A model generated the notes under the pieces. The model was not told the DNA's origin. It saw only the letters and a program-made list of their open reading frames with translations, and made no database searches. Both the position numbers and the translations under genes were made by a program. This document shows positions 34,582 to 44,598 of a DNA stretch of 64,000 bases, in pieces. Location: assembly GCF_020510525.1 (NCBI RefSeq), contig NZ_CP075188.1:1426001-1490000 (forward strand). Direction: 5' to 3'. This DNA comes from Quatrionicoccus australiensis (GTDB taxonomy: Bacteria > Pseudomonadota > Gammaproteobacteria > Burkholderiales > Rhodocyclaceae). Positions within the stretch are counted from its first letter, which is position 1. Each line of letters starts with the position of its first letter.

Positions 34582-36192
34582 ATGAGTATTGCGCAACGGA
34601 TTGTTCTGCTCATCGGTCTGGCCGTTGCCGGATTGATTGGCTTGGGAGGATTCAGTCTCTATCAAATGGCGACCATCAACAAAGGGGTGCGTCAAACCAA
34701 CGATATGACCTTGCCCAGCATTCGCACCCTGGAGACTGCCCAGGTCGCTTTCCTGCGCGCCCGTCCGCGCTTGCTCAGCATTCTGCTCAACACCGAACCG
34801 GAAAAGCGGGCGGAGGACGAGAAACAGTTCCGTGAGCGCATGGCCGAGATGAACAGTGCCTTGAACGAGTATGAAAAATTGATTTCCGACGACAAGGATC
34901 GTGAATATCTCGAGAAGGACAAGCGTACGGCCGAAGCCTACGCCGGCTTTGCCGAGAAATTCCTTGCCGTGGCACGTCAGGGCAGGCGCGAGGAGGCGAT
35001 GCAGATTTCCGCCAGCGCGGCTGATACGGTGAATAACTTGTCAAAGGCACTCGTCGAGCATGGCAAATACAACCATGATGTTGCCGCACAGGAAGCAAAG
35101 GCCGCCTATGGCGTCCATGAGCGTGCGATAACCCTGGTGATCACGGCGGTAATCCTGATCGGCCTGCTGGTCGCCGCCATCGGTTTCATCATCTATCGCC
35201 ATGTGGCCGGCGGGATGAGTGAAATGGTCAGCATGTTTGCCCGCATCGAGAGCACGCTTGACTTCACGACCCGTCTCTCCGTCAAGGGCCATGATGAACT
35301 GGCGCGCGTCTCGGTCGCCTTCAACGGCCTGCTTGAGCGCCTGCAGCAGAGTTTCCGCCAGATCACCAGCCGCGCCGAATCGGTCAACAATGCGGCCCAG
35401 CGGGTTTCCACGGCGGCACATCAAATGTCGGTGGCCTCGCAATACCAGAGCGAAGCGGCGTCCAGCATGGCGGCTGCGGTCGAGGAAATGACGGTGAGCG
35501 TCAATCACGTCGCCGACCGTGCCGAGGATACCCGCCGTCTGGCCAGCAACGCTGGCGCGGTTGCCCAGCGTGGTGAAGGCATCATCAGCGCCACCGTCCA
35601 GTCGATCAACGGCATTGCCCAGACGGTGCAGGGCGCATCCGGTGAATTGAGCAACCTGGAGCAGCAGAGTGAAAAAATCTCCAACATCGTTTCGGTGATC
35701 AAGGAAATTGCCGACCAGACCAACCTGCTGGCGCTCAACGCGGCGATCGAAGCGGCGCGTGCCGGCGAGCAGGGGCGCGGTTTTGCCGTGGTCGCCGACG
35801 AGGTGCGCAAGCTGGCCGAACGTACCGGCAAATCAACCCAGGAAATCGCCTCCACCATCCAGCAGATGGTGGCCGGCTCGCAGGCTGCCGTGCACAGCAT
35901 CCAGAGCGTCGAAGGTGCGGTCACCGCCGGTGTCGGCTACGCCGAGCAGGCGAGCAGCGCGATGCAGGAAATCGGCAGCGGCTCGGCCGATACGGTCGGC
36001 ATGGTCAGCGACATCACCAGCTCGATCCGCGAGCAGGGTGTGGCCAGCACCGAGATCGCCCAGCAGGTCGAAAAGATCGCCCAGATGACCGAAGAAAACA
36101 GCGCCGCCGCGCAGTCGACATCGAACACCTCGGAAGAACTGGTCAAGCTGGCGCAGGAAATGCACCAGATCGTCGCCCAGTATCGCGTCTAA
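34582..36192 (+). CDS. Methyl-accepting chemotaxis protein
   Basis: This 536-residue chemoreceptor has a first membrane helix at about 9-31, a periplasmic four-helix-bundle sensor, a second membrane helix at about 186-207, then a HAMP domain and the signalling domain. The conserved tip, [20 protein letters not shown], is intact. There is no obvious CheR-binding pentapeptide at the C-terminus (ends VAQYRV). The ligand is unknown. It is a single gene ending in a strong terminator. Confidence 0.92.
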   Translation: MSIAQRIVLLIGLAVAGLIGLGGFSLYQMATINKGVRQTNDMTLPSIRTLETAQVAFLRARPRLLSILLNTEPEKRAEDEKQFRERMAEMNSALNEYEKLISDDKDREYLEKDKRTAEAYAGFAEKFLAVARQGRREEAMQISASAADTVNNLSKALVEHGKYNHDVAAQEAKAAYGVHERAITLVITAVILIGLLVAAIGFIIYRHVAGGMSEMVSMFARIESTLDFTTRLSVKGHDELARVSVAFNGLLERLQQSFRQITSRAESVNNAAQRVSTAAHQMSVASQYQSEAASSMAAAVEEMTVSVNHVADRAEDTRRLASNAGAVAQRGEGIISATVQSINGIAQTVQGASGELSNLEQQSEKISNIVSVIKEIADQTNLLALNAAIEAARAGEQGRGFAVVADEVRKLAERTGKSTQEIASTIQQMVAGSQAAVHSIQSVEGAVTAGVGYAEQASSAMQEIGSGSADTVGMVSDITSSIREQGVASTEIAQQVEKIAQMTEENSAAAQSTSNTSEELVKLAQEMHQIVAQYRV

Positions 36193-36210
36193 ACGTTTCA
36201 GACCAAGCAC

Positions 36211-36247
36211 AGGCCGGCTCCCGCAAATGCGGGGCCGGCCTTTTTAT
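36211..36247 (+). terminator. Rho-independent terminator of the chemoreceptor gene
   Basis: AGGCCGGCTCCCGC pairs with GCGGGGCCGGCCT around a short loop, followed by TTTTTATTTA. It lies 18 bp downstream of the stop codon. Confidence 0.85.
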
Positions 36248-37240
36248 TTAGGGTGATGTGTCCCGGAGGGCTGCTTCAGGCAGCAAATGCGGCAGATATT
36301 CTGTGACCAGCAAATCAACCACTGCGGCTTGGCGTCTGTCTCTGGTTTTTTTCAGGTTTTCCCGGTCATCCTGTTCGGACAGCCAGCGCTTGAATTGACT
36401 GAATGTCACCGGCGAGATCGTGTTCATGCGTGCCATGTAACCGGCACTGGAAACGATGACGCTGGAAAACCTCGGCGCGTTCAGCAACATGCCGGCGTTG
36501 CGTGCCTGGGTCACCCAGAAGTCATCGTCATCATCGGACAATCGAATCGGGTGCGGATCGTTCTCGATGGCTTCTCTCCGGAGAATATCGACCTCGAAAC
36601 CCTTGCTGTTCACCGCGGTGTATTTTTGCTCGCTCCGGATCGAGAAAGTCGGGTCAACCTGGCGCAGGATGCCAACCATGGAGGATCCCAGGACCTTCAT
36701 GCTGCTGACAAATTGCACGCGTTTGCGCGTGTCCCAGAGCAGATCGACATCGCGTGTTTCCATCGCATTCGAGTCCATGATGCGGACCCCGGCGGCGATT
36801 TCGTAGGCGTACAAGGCATGTGTGCCGACCACGGTGAAATATTCGGCAAGCCCGGCTTGATCAAGCCGGTTCAGGATGTCCACGACAATGCCCGGGGCGC
36901 GCCCGACATGGAGCGCCCGATTCAGGCGCTGGTTGATGCGCATCCGCTCACGCAAATCGGTTTCGCGCTGCTCGGCGGCGATTTTTCTGGCGGTGAAATT
37001 GGCGTAGATTGATTCGGTTTCAGCCGATCTCGGCCCCAGGCTTTTCTGGCTGTTGGTGGGCGAGGTGCGAATCAGGTACTCGGTCTGGCCTGCGCTTTTC
37101 CAGTACATGCCGCCGCGAACTTCTCGCACTTCCTTGACTGCGCTTTCCCATGCCTGAAAAGTCGATTTTGCATCGATGTACTGGCGCTTTGCACCGTCAT
37201 CGAGCTCCATCAGGTCAAGCAATTTCGGTGTCTTTTCCAT
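36248..37240 (-). CDS. GSU2403-family nucleotidyltransferase-fold protein
   Basis: The product is 330 residues. The central part, GLAEYFTVVGTHALYAYEIA and METRDVDLLWDTRKRV, gives the GTHALYAYE...RDVDLLWD pattern of the NTP_transf_8 family (PF12281), with the acidic pair DVD expected in the active site. The family is distantly related to AbiEii/MNT nucleotidyltransferases. Its role is unknown. The base composition is slightly lower in GC than the neighbours. No partner gene is adjacent. Confidence 0.78.
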   Translation of the reverse strand: MEKTPKLLDLMELDDGAKRQYIDAKSTFQAWESAVKEVREVRGGMYWKSAGQTEYLIRTSPTNSQKSLGPRSAETESIYANFTARKIAAEQRETDLRERMRINQRLNRALHVGRAPGIVVDILNRLDQAGLAEYFTVVGTHALYAYEIAAGVRIMDSNAMETRDVDLLWDTRKRVQFVSSMKVLGSSMVGILRQVDPTFSIRSEQKYTAVNSKGFEVDILRREAIENDPHPIRLSDDDDDFWVTQARNAGMLLNAPRFSSVIVSSAGYMARMNTISPVTFSQFKRWLSEQDDRENLKKTRDRRQAAVVDLLVTEYLPHLLPEAALRDTSP

Positions 37241-37325
37241 AAATCTGAATTTACACGGAAATTTCTTTTATTTCAATTGACTATGTGTTTTTTCCGGCAG
37301 GTCTGTTGCGGCCGGGTAGGGGGGC

Positions 37326-39710
37326 TCAGGCCTGAGGGATGGCCTGGCCGTCGATGCTGGCCACCTGTGCCAGGAACTGCTCGATCGGCAGCGGCCGCGA
37401 GAAATGGTAGCCCTGGCCGTAGGTGCAACCCAGGCTGCGCAGCAGGTCGCGCTGTTCGGCGGTTTCGATGCCTTCGGCGACGACGCTGAGCTGCAGGGCG
37501 TCGGCCATCATGATGACGGCTTCGATCATCACCCGGTCGCTGGCGACCTGGCTCATGTCGCGGATGAAGGCCTTGTCGATCTTGACGGTATCGACCCGGA
37601 AGCGCTTCAGGTAGGAGAGCGAGGAGTAGCCGGTGCCGAAATCGTCGAGATAGACGCGGAAGCCGGCGCTCCGGATCGCGTCCAGCCAGCGCAGGGCATC
37701 GTGCGACTCGCCGATGAGCAGGCCTTCGGTGATCTCGAGGCCGAGACGTTGCGGCGCAATGCCGTGGCGGGCAGCGATCTCGCTCACCTTGGCCGGGCTC
37801 AGGCCGTCAGGAATCTGCCGGGCCGAGACGTTGACCGTCAGGCTGAGGTCGAGGCCGGCAGCCTGCCAGTCTGCCAGTTGCTGGCAGGCGGTTTCCATGC
37901 ACCACAGGCCGATTGCGTTGATCAGGCCGGTCTGCTCGGCGAGCGGGATGAAGTTGTCGGGCGGCACCAGGCCGTGCGTCGGGTGTTGCCAGCGGATCAG
38001 CGCCTCGGCGCCGACCACGCGCTGGCTCGCCAGATGCACGATGGGCTGGTAGAACAGGCGCAGTTCGCCGCGCTGCACGGCAAGGCGCAGATCGTTGGCG
38101 AGGTTGTGCCGGTGCTCGATGGCATGCCGCATGTCCTGGTTGAACAGGCTCCAGATCTGGCCGCCGCGGTGGCGCGCATCGTTCAGCGCCAGCTCGGCGT
38201 TGCGCAGCAGGGCGGGCAGGCTGGTCCCGTCACCTGGGTAGAGTGTCGCCCCGATGCTGGCGCCGAGGCAGGTTTCCTGGCCGCTGACCGAGAAGCGCTC
38301 GCCGAGAACGCGCAGGATGCGCTGGCAGATGCTGTCCAGCTTGCCCGGCTCGTCGATGTTGGGCAGCACGACGGCGAATTCGTCGCCGCCGACGCGGGCC
38401 ACCCAGTCGGTGTTCTTGATGCAGGAGAAAATGCGCGCCGCAAAGCCGATCAGCACGCGGTCGCCGGCCGGAAAACCGAGCGCATCGTTGAGCTGCTTGA
38501 AGCCTTCGAGATCGATCAGGAGCAGGGCGAAGTGCTGATCCTGTGCCTTGGCGATCTCGTTCGCCCAGAACTCCTCGAACCCCTGGCGATTGGCCAGGCC
38601 GGTCAGCTGGTCGGTGATCGCGGCGCGCTTGGCGGCCAGCTCGGCATTGCGCCGGCTGGTGACATCGCTGACGATGCCTTGCACCATGCAGCCACCGATC
38701 GGCGTCAGCGCCACGTTCAGCCAGCGCTGTGGCGTCACGCTGCGGAGCAGGGCCAGGTCATCGGCGACGGCAGCGTTGCTCTCGATGCAGCGCTCGATCA
38801 TCTGGCGCAGATGAGCCGTATCCGTCCAGGGCAGGGCGAACAGCGAGCGGGGGGCGGCGTGGTCGGCAGCCGGCAAGGGCAGGCCGGTCAGCTGGGCCAG
38901 CGAACGGTTGTAGGAAGTCATGTCGCCGAGTGCGTCGGCAATGAAGATACCTGATTCGGCATTTTCGAAAATGTCGCGGTACTTGCGCTGGTCTACCTCA
39001 TGCCGAAAGTGCAGGCGCTGCTCGATTTCGAGGGCGCTGACCAGGCGGGCGCTCAGCGCATTGATGTCCCGGGTCAGCAAGCCGAAGGCATTGTGTTCGT
39101 GGCCGGGCGGTGCGGCCAGCTGCTCGCCGCCGGCCGGGTCGAGCTGGTTCAGGCGCTGCGACAGCTCGGCGATCGGCTTGACGACCTGGCGCAGCACGGT
39201 GAGGGTCAGGGCAATGGCGACCGCGACGATCAGCAGCAGCATTTGCAGCGCGATCTGGCGGCGCGCCTGGGCGACCAGGCTATCGATCGCGGCACCGTCG
39301 GGCTGCAGCGCAATGTTGCCGACGATCGTGCTGTTCTCGAAGGGCGAAACAATATTGCGGTGTATCGGTTGACTGCCGAAAACGGCCTGTTTTCCCTCTG
39401 CCGAATTGCGTTCCAGGTGCGCCAGCATTCCCTTGTCGGAACGAATGTCGACTGCCTGGACTTCGCTGTTCCTGAGCAGGCCGCGCGCCACCTCCATGGC
39501 CAGTTCCTCGTTGCCGACGAAGCAGGCGACGCGGACGGTATCCTCGACGGTATCGAGCAACTCGCCGAGGCGCCGGTAGGCGTCCGCTTCGGTCTGGCGG
39601 GCAACGTTGATCGACATCGCCAGCATGATCAGGCCGCCGACCAGCAAGGTGATGACGATGATGTTGCCGACGGTGCGCCCGAGCAGGCTGCGTTGCCACA
39701 ATTCGCGCAT
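37326..39710 (-). CDS. GGDEF/EAL bifunctional c-di-GMP protein with periplasmic CHASE8-like sensor
   Basis: The 794-residue protein has a membrane helix at about 15-34, a periplasmic region to about 150 (VRVACFVGNEELAMEVARGL resembles the CHASE8 sensor of YfiN), a second helix, a HAMP-like linker, a PAS domain, a GGDEF domain with intact RVGGDEFAVVLP (about residue 440), and an EAL domain with AEALIRW (about 567) and DDFGTGYSSLSYLK. Both catalytic signatures are complete. Its start codon overlaps the stop of the upstream periplasmic-protein gene (shared base 39,710). Confidence 0.9.
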   Translation of the reverse strand: MRELWQRSLLGRTVGNIIVITLLVGGLIMLAMSINVARQTEADAYRRLGELLDTVEDTVRVACFVGNEELAMEVARGLLRNSEVQAVDIRSDKGMLAHLERNSAEGKQAVFGSQPIHRNIVSPFENSTIVGNIALQPDGAAIDSLVAQARRQIALQMLLLIVAVAIALTLTVLRQVVKPIAELSQRLNQLDPAGGEQLAAPPGHEHNAFGLLTRDINALSARLVSALEIEQRLHFRHEVDQRKYRDIFENAESGIFIADALGDMTSYNRSLAQLTGLPLPAADHAAPRSLFALPWTDTAHLRQMIERCIESNAAVADDLALLRSVTPQRWLNVALTPIGGCMVQGIVSDVTSRRNAELAAKRAAITDQLTGLANRQGFEEFWANEIAKAQDQHFALLLIDLEGFKQLNDALGFPAGDRVLIGFAARIFSCIKNTDWVARVGGDEFAVVLPNIDEPGKLDSICQRILRVLGERFSVSGQETCLGASIGATLYPGDGTSLPALLRNAELALNDARHRGGQIWSLFNQDMRHAIEHRHNLANDLRLAVQRGELRLFYQPIVHLASQRVVGAEALIRWQHPTHGLVPPDNFIPLAEQTGLINAIGLWCMETACQQLADWQAAGLDLSLTVNVSARQIPDGLSPAKVSEIAARHGIAPQRLGLEITEGLLIGESHDALRWLDAIRSAGFRVYLDDFGTGYSSLSYLKRFRVDTVKIDKAFIRDMSQVASDRVMIEAVIMMADALQLSVVAEGIETAEQRDLLRSLGCTYGQGYHFSRPLPIEQFLAQVASIDGQAIPQA

Positions 39711-40126
39711 CAGCGTCCTGGCTCGAAAATGACCCGCAGGCGGCGATCCAGTCGCGTCGAATCGATATAGCCGATCGCTTGCGGATTCTGCAGCAGGGTG
39801 TCGATCAGCTTTTCGTGGCTGTCGATCTGACGCGGCGGTGTGGTGCGCCCGGTGAACAGCAGGCGCGCCCAGTAGGCATTGATCTCGGCCCGGCTCTTGC
39901 CGGTCAGGCGCTCGTAGAAGGTGCCGCTTTCCGGGGTCAGGTCGAGCGGTTCGGCGAGCTTGCCGCTGGGCAACTGGCGATAGCGCCCGAGGTAGATGTT
40001 GATCAGGTCGTCGCGCTTCAACTGGCCGATCTCGCTGTCCTGGCGAACCACGACGACCAGTTCGCCGGCGCCCGCGACAGGCGGGAGCAGAAGCAGAAGG
40101 AGGCCGAGGAGGGCGCGTAGTCGCAT
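39710..40126 (-). CDS. Small periplasmic phosphate-binding-protein-like (PstS-like) protein
   Basis: This 138-residue precursor has a signal peptide (MRLRALLGLLLLLLPPVAGA). The mature domain, with DDLINIYLGRYRQLPSGKLA and NPQAIGYIDSTRLD, corresponds to one lobe of PstS-type binding proteins. A full binding protein would be about twice as long. It lies between an outer-membrane barrel gene and the sensor gene, all within 8 bp of each other, so it probably delivers a signal to the CHASE8-like domain. The ligand is unknown. Confidence 0.8.
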   Translation of the reverse strand: MRLRALLGLLLLLLPPVAGAGELVVVVRQDSEIGQLKRDDLINIYLGRYRQLPSGKLAEPLDLTPESGTFYERLTGKSRAEINAYWARLLFTGRTTPPRQIDSHEKLIDTLLQNPQAIGYIDSTRLDRRLRVIFEPGR

Positions 40127-40133
40127 GATCGGG

Positions 40134-41378
40134 CTAGAAGACGAAATCCATGGCCATGGTCAGCACGTTGGTGCGTCCGTTCCAGTTGCTGCTTTCGTTG
40201 CGGAACGGAAAGACCGAGCCCGGTTTGCCGCGTATCGCGTCGAACTGGATCTTGAGATCCATGTTCTCGCGAAAGTCCCAGCGCAGGCCGAGCGAGGTGG
40301 TGTGCTGATCGGCGTGGCTGTCGGCAAGCACCCTGGCGACGCCGGCATTGAGCTCATCGAAGGGGGCGCCGCCCGGCAGGCCGGTACTCAGCGAACGTGC
40401 CTTGGAACGTATCCACGAATAACCGGCGAAAGGCGTCAGGCTGCCGATCCGGTAGCCGGCCAGGAAATAGCCGGACTGCCAGTTCTGGAAAGACTGGCTG
40501 CCATGGCGGGCGCGACTGACCATGAACTGGACCTGCCACGGGCCTTCGTCATAAACGGCCCCGAGCGAGTCGAAGCGGCTCGTCGAATCGGCCACGTCGA
40601 GGGCGCGCGCCGCCGCAACCGCCGATGGCATGCCGGTTTGCTTCAGGCCACTGGTCAGTTCGTCTATGGGCAGGTTGTGGCTGAACTTCAGTTGCGAGCT
40701 GCTCAGGCGCACGGTCCACGCGCCGCTTTGCAGGCTGATGTTGCCGCCCAGCATGCGCGAGCCTTGCAGGTTCCAGCTGCGGTCGGCAAGCGGCAGCTTT
40801 TCATTCAGCCAGCCGCCATGGAGGCGCGTGCGCAGCAGCAGATCGCCAATCGGCAGGACCCACTGCGCATCGGCACCGTCGATATGCGCGAAGGGCAGGA
40901 CGCCGAAATAGTCGGCCGACGGACGGACCGTCAGGTAGGTGTAACCGACATGGCGCGAATCGGCATACATGTAGAAATCGGTGGCCAGCCGGCCGAGACG
41001 AAAGCTGCTGTGACCATTCGGGTCGTAGCGCACGAAACCCCACATCAGTTCCGGGTCATAGCTGCTGCCAATGTGATAGCGGCTGATCCCCTGCGCGATG
41101 ACGGCCAGCTGGTCGCTGAGCACCCAGTTGGCCTGCAGGCCGATCAGCGAGTCGACATTGGCGCTCCATTCGCCCTTGCTGCCATGCGGTTGCGAAAGAT
41201 CGCGCACGAAACCGGCACCGTTTGATGAAGAACGGGTCATGCCCAGCGTACCGAAACCATTCAGGCTGAAACGGCTGGCCGTCTCGCTGTCCTCCGCCTG
41301 GGCAGCCGTATGCACGCCGAGCGCAAGCAGAGCGGCGAGCAAGGACTGGTTTGTATGGTTTTTGTAAATATTTCGCAT
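40134..41378 (-). CDS. Outer-membrane beta-barrel (porin-like) protein
   Basis: The 414-residue precursor has a signal peptide (cleavage near AAQAE) and ends in a phenylalanine (AMDFVF), as outer-membrane barrels do. FSLNGFGTLGMTRS opens the first strand, and alternating amphipathic strands follow. No named porin family is certain. It is the first gene of the operon with the PstS-like and GGDEF/EAL genes. Confidence 0.8.
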   Translation of the reverse strand: MRNIYKNHTNQSLLAALLALGVHTAAQAEDSETASRFSLNGFGTLGMTRSSSNGAGFVRDLSQPHGSKGEWSANVDSLIGLQANWVLSDQLAVIAQGISRYHIGSSYDPELMWGFVRYDPNGHSSFRLGRLATDFYMYADSRHVGYTYLTVRPSADYFGVLPFAHIDGADAQWVLPIGDLLLRTRLHGGWLNEKLPLADRSWNLQGSRMLGGNISLQSGAWTVRLSSSQLKFSHNLPIDELTSGLKQTGMPSAVAAARALDVADSTSRFDSLGAVYDEGPWQVQFMVSRARHGSQSFQNWQSGYFLAGYRIGSLTPFAGYSWIRSKARSLSTGLPGGAPFDELNAGVARVLADSHADQHTTSLGLRWDFRENMDLKIQFDAIRGKPGSVFPFRNESSNWNGRTNVLTMAMDFVF

Positions 41379-41691
41379 GGAAAGGTAATTTACCAGATTC
41401 GTACTGGATATAAGGCACTAATTCAATACACATTTCCATGACATTGCTTCCGCTCCGGGCGGCGCCGGTCGACGCCGGCTGGCAGGCGGAAATCAGCCGT
41501 TCGGGACGCACGGCAGCGAGGCCGGAATATGCCAGTGAAGGGGGCTGGCACCTGAGCGCATCGGCCTCGCGAGGTGCCCGGCATGCGCTTGCCGGCCGCT
41601 CATTGCCAAGGCTTTCCGGGCGAGGCTGCAAGGCATTTGTCACGAAACCGGGTTAAATTGGCGTCTTGCTTCTTGTTGTCAGGATTTTTCG
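41379..41691. other. Divergent intergenic region, no gene seen
   Basis: This 313-bp gap separates the barrel gene and the alpha/beta hydrolase gene. It has an A/T-rich stretch next to the barrel gene start, probably its promoter. An open frame of 72 codons in it lacks a ribosome-binding site and shows no recognisable domain. Confidence 0.5.
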
Positions 41692-42486
41692 ATGTTGATG
41701 CCCAGTCTTCACTTTCATCCGGCCCGTGAAACCGCCGGCCGGCCGCCGCTGTTCTTCGTGCATGGCGGCTACAGCAACTCCTCCCTGTGGGATGTGCGCT
41801 TCATTCCCTATTTTGTCGAGCAGGGCTACGACTGCTACGCGCTCGACCTCTCCGGGCATGGCCGCAAGCCGGAAGATCGCGAGCATCTCGACGATTTCGG
41901 CATCGACGATTACGTGGACGATCTGGTCGCCGCGATGACCCAACTGCCGGTGACGCCGGTGCTGATTTCCCACTCGATGGGCTGCCTGGTCAGCCAGCGT
42001 TTTCTCGAGCAGGGCACGGCGCGCGGCGTCGCCTTCCTGGCGCCGGTGCCGTCCACGGGCACGGCCGGCACGGCCAGCCGCTTTGCGCTGACCATGCCTG
42101 ATTTCTTTGCCGAGCTGCCCAATGCGGTCAACGGCACGGCGAGCGAGAAAACCATGCGCACCATGGCCAGCGTCTATTTTTCGCCGGCCATGCCACCGGA
42201 AGAAACGCTGCAATACCTGCCGCTGATCCAGCCCGAATCGGAAAAGGCCGTCGCCGAAATGGTCACCTCGCCGCTGCGCCGTGCCCGCGGCCGCGCGAGA
42301 ATCCCGGCGCTGGTCATGGGCGGCTCGGCCGACCAGGTCTTTCCGGCCTCGATGCTTTATTTCACCGCCGCGTCATGGAATGCCAAGACCGTGATCATCC
42401 AGGGCGCCGGCCACATGCTGATGCTCGACCCGCAATGGCCAGACGCCGCCGGCCAGTTGCTCGACTGGCTGGAAAGCCTGGCCTGA
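41692..42486 (+). CDS. Alpha/beta hydrolase
   Basis: This 264-residue protein has the hydrolase fold: oxyanion HGG in FFVHGGYSNSSLW, the nucleophile elbow SHSMG, an Asp in GGSADQVFP, and the late His in GAGHMLMLD. All catalytic positions are present. The substrate is unknown. An AGGA ribosome-binding site lies seven bases before the ATG. It is convergent with the AraC-type regulator gene. Confidence 0.85.
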   Translation: MLMPSLHFHPARETAGRPPLFFVHGGYSNSSLWDVRFIPYFVEQGYDCYALDLSGHGRKPEDREHLDDFGIDDYVDDLVAAMTQLPVTPVLISHSMGCLVSQRFLEQGTARGVAFLAPVPSTGTAGTASRFALTMPDFFAELPNAVNGTASEKTMRTMASVYFSPAMPPEETLQYLPLIQPESEKAVAEMVTSPLRRARGRARIPALVMGGSADQVFPASMLYFTAASWNAKTVIIQGAGHMLMLDPQWPDAAGQLLDWLESLA

Positions 42487-42494
42487 GCCAGCGA

Positions 42495-43307
42495 TCAGGC
42501 GGCTGACCCGGCCGCTTCCCCGGAAAAATAGCGGCGCGGCTCCATGCCCAGGGTGCGCTTGAACATCGCGGTAAAGGCGCTGGCGCTGCGGTAGCCGAGC
42601 TTGGTCGCGACCAGTGCGACCGGCACGCCGTTGGCCAGATGGCCGAGCGCCTCGACCAGGCGCGCCTGCTGCCGCCACTGGCGAAAGCTCATGCCGGTTT
42701 CTCGCTGGAACTGGCGGGCTAGCGTGCGGCTGCTCGTCGCCTGCTGCTCGGCCAGGGTTTCCAGGGTGGCGCGGCTCTCCGGGTTGTCGACCAGTTCCTC
42801 GCACAGCTTGTGCAGGCGCGGCTCGGCCGGCATCGGCAGGTGCAGCGCCGGGATCTTGAGAAAGCGCAGTTCGCTCAGCACCAGCGTCGCGATCTGGCCG
42901 GCCCGGCCGGCCTGGTCGTAGGCGAGCGGTTCGTCGAGCAGGGCGAGGATCAGGGCACGCAGCAGCGGGCTGACGTCGAGCAGGCAGCAGATGTCGGGCA
43001 GGTCGGGCGCCGCGTCGGGGCGGATGTACAGCGTGCGTATCTCGACCGGGCCGAGCATGATCACGCGGTGCGGCGTGTTGGCAGGAATCCACACGCCGCG
43101 CACCGGCGGCACGACCCAGCTGCCGGCCTCGGTTTCGACGCGCATGACGCCGCTGCCGGCGTAGATCAGCTGGGCGCGCAGATGGCTGTGCACCGGCGTT
43201 TCGCCGCCGCGGTAATTGCGCGCCTTGGCGGTCACCGGGTGGGGCAGGGTCTGATGCTGGTCGTCATGGCCGCAACTCATGGTCGGGCCGGCGATTGTCC
43301 AATTCAC
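42495..43307 (-). CDS. AraC family regulator with cupin domain (NimR-like)
   Basis: The product is 270 residues, with an N-terminal cupin-like ligand domain (PVHSHLRAQLIYAGSGVMRV; VPPVRGVWIPANTPHRV) and a C-terminal AraC DNA-binding domain (SSRTLARQFQRETGMSFRQW; LGYRSASAFTAMFKRTLG). This layout matches the YeaM/NimR subgroup, which controls adjacent drug efflux genes. It is divergent from an Fsr-like MFS gene, its likely target. Confidence 0.85.
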   Translation of the reverse strand: MNWTIAGPTMSCGHDDQHQTLPHPVTAKARNYRGGETPVHSHLRAQLIYAGSGVMRVETEAGSWVVPPVRGVWIPANTPHRVIMLGPVEIRTLYIRPDAAPDLPDICCLLDVSPLLRALILALLDEPLAYDQAGRAGQIATLVLSELRFLKIPALHLPMPAEPRLHKLCEELVDNPESRATLETLAEQQATSSRTLARQFQRETGMSFRQWRQQARLVEALGHLANGVPVALVATKLGYRSASAFTAMFKRTLGMEPRRYFSGEAAGSAA

Positions 43308-43377
43308 GATATTTTCTGTCCGGACATGCTGGGATCGGTCATTCTAGACTGGCGTTCCAGTAATCTGAAAGACCCCA

Positions 43378-44589
43378 ATGGAAAAGACACTTACCGCCGA
43401 CGCCACACCCGCCGCGCCGGACGCCCTGAACGCCACCACCTACCCGGTGATTGCCGCGATCAGCTTCTCGCACCTGCTCAACGACATGATGCAGTCGGTG
43501 CTGCTTGCCATCTACCCGATGCTCAAGCTCGGCCTCAACCTCAGCTTCGGCCAGATCGGCCTGATCACGCTCGCCTACCAGCTGACCGCCTCGCTGCTGC
43601 AGCCGCTGATCGGCCTGTACACCGACCACCGCCCGAAACCCTACTCGCTGCCGCTCGGCATGGGCTTCACGCTGGTCGGCCTGTTGCTCCTGTCGCAGGC
43701 CGGCAGCTTCGCCGCCGTGCTGGTGGCGGCGATGACCATCGGTATCGGCTCCTCGATCTTCCACCCGGAATCCTCGCGCGTCGCGCGCATGGCGGCCGGC
43801 AGCCAGCCCGGCCTAGCGCAGTCGGTATTCCAGATCGGCGGCAACCTCGGTTCGGCGATCGGGCCGCTGCTCGCCGCGCTGATCATCGTGCCGTACGGGC
43901 AGGGCAGCGCCGCCTGGTTCTCGCTGTTCGCGCTGATCGGCCTCGTCGTGCTCAGCTTCGTCGGGCGCTGGTCCAGCCACCATGTTGCCAACTTCAAGAA
44001 GCGCATGAAAGCGCAGGTCGACAACGGCCTGACCCGGCGCCAGATCGGCTGGTCGCTCGCCATCCTCGGCCTGCTGATGTTCTCCAAGTTCTTCTACATG
44101 ACCAGCCTGAGCAGCTATTACACCTTCTACCTGATGGACAAGTTCGGCCTCGAACTCGGCAGCGCGCAGCTCTACCTGTTTGCCTTCCTCTTCGCCGTTG
44201 CTGCCGGCACCGTGCTCGGCGGCCCGATCGGCGACCGGGTTGGCCGCAAGCGCGTGATCTGGGTGTCCATCCTCGGTGTCGCGCCATTCACGCTGATCCT
44301 GCCGCACGTCGGCCTGTTCTGGACCGGTGTGCTCTCGGTGATCATCGGCATGATCCTCGCCTCGGCCTTCTCGGCCATCCTGGTCTACGCCCAGGAACTC
44401 ATGCCCGGCAAGGTCGGCGCCATCTCCGGCCTGTTCTTCGGCTTCGCCTTCGGCATGGGCGGCATCGGCGCCGCACTCCTCGGCCAGTTGGCCGACGCGA
44501 CCAGCATTGAAACGGTCTACCAGGTCTGCGCTTTCCTGCCGTTGATCGGTCTGCTGACGGCGTTTCTGCCGACGATCAGGAAGGCTTAG
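43378..44589 (+). CDS. fsr: MFS transporter, fosmidomycin-resistance (Fsr) type
   Basis: This 403-residue major facilitator has 12 membrane helices. ISFSHLLNDMMQSVLLAIYP and SSIFHPESSRVARMAAG are characteristic of the Fsr family of fosmidomycin efflux pumps. It probably exports antimicrobials. The gap from the divergent AraC gene is 70 bp, enough for a shared control region. Confidence 0.85.
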   Translation: MEKTLTADATPAAPDALNATTYPVIAAISFSHLLNDMMQSVLLAIYPMLKLGLNLSFGQIGLITLAYQLTASLLQPLIGLYTDHRPKPYSLPLGMGFTLVGLLLLSQAGSFAAVLVAAMTIGIGSSIFHPESSRVARMAAGSQPGLAQSVFQIGGNLGSAIGPLLAALIIVPYGQGSAAWFSLFALIGLVVLSFVGRWSSHHVANFKKRMKAQVDNGLTRRQIGWSLAILGLLMFSKFFYMTSLSSYYTFYLMDKFGLELGSAQLYLFAFLFAVAAGTVLGGPIGDRVGRKRVIWVSILGVAPFTLILPHVGLFWTGVLSVIIGMILASAFSAILVYAQELMPGKVGAISGLFFGFAFGMGGIGAALLGQLADATSIETVYQVCAFLPLIGLLTAFLPTIRKA

Positions 44590-44598
44590 GGCGCTATC

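Noticed and set aside
41438..41656. 72-codon open frame upstream of the alpha/beta hydrolase
   Set aside because: No ribosome-binding site, no recognisable domain, and a composition typical of chance frames in GC-rich DNA.
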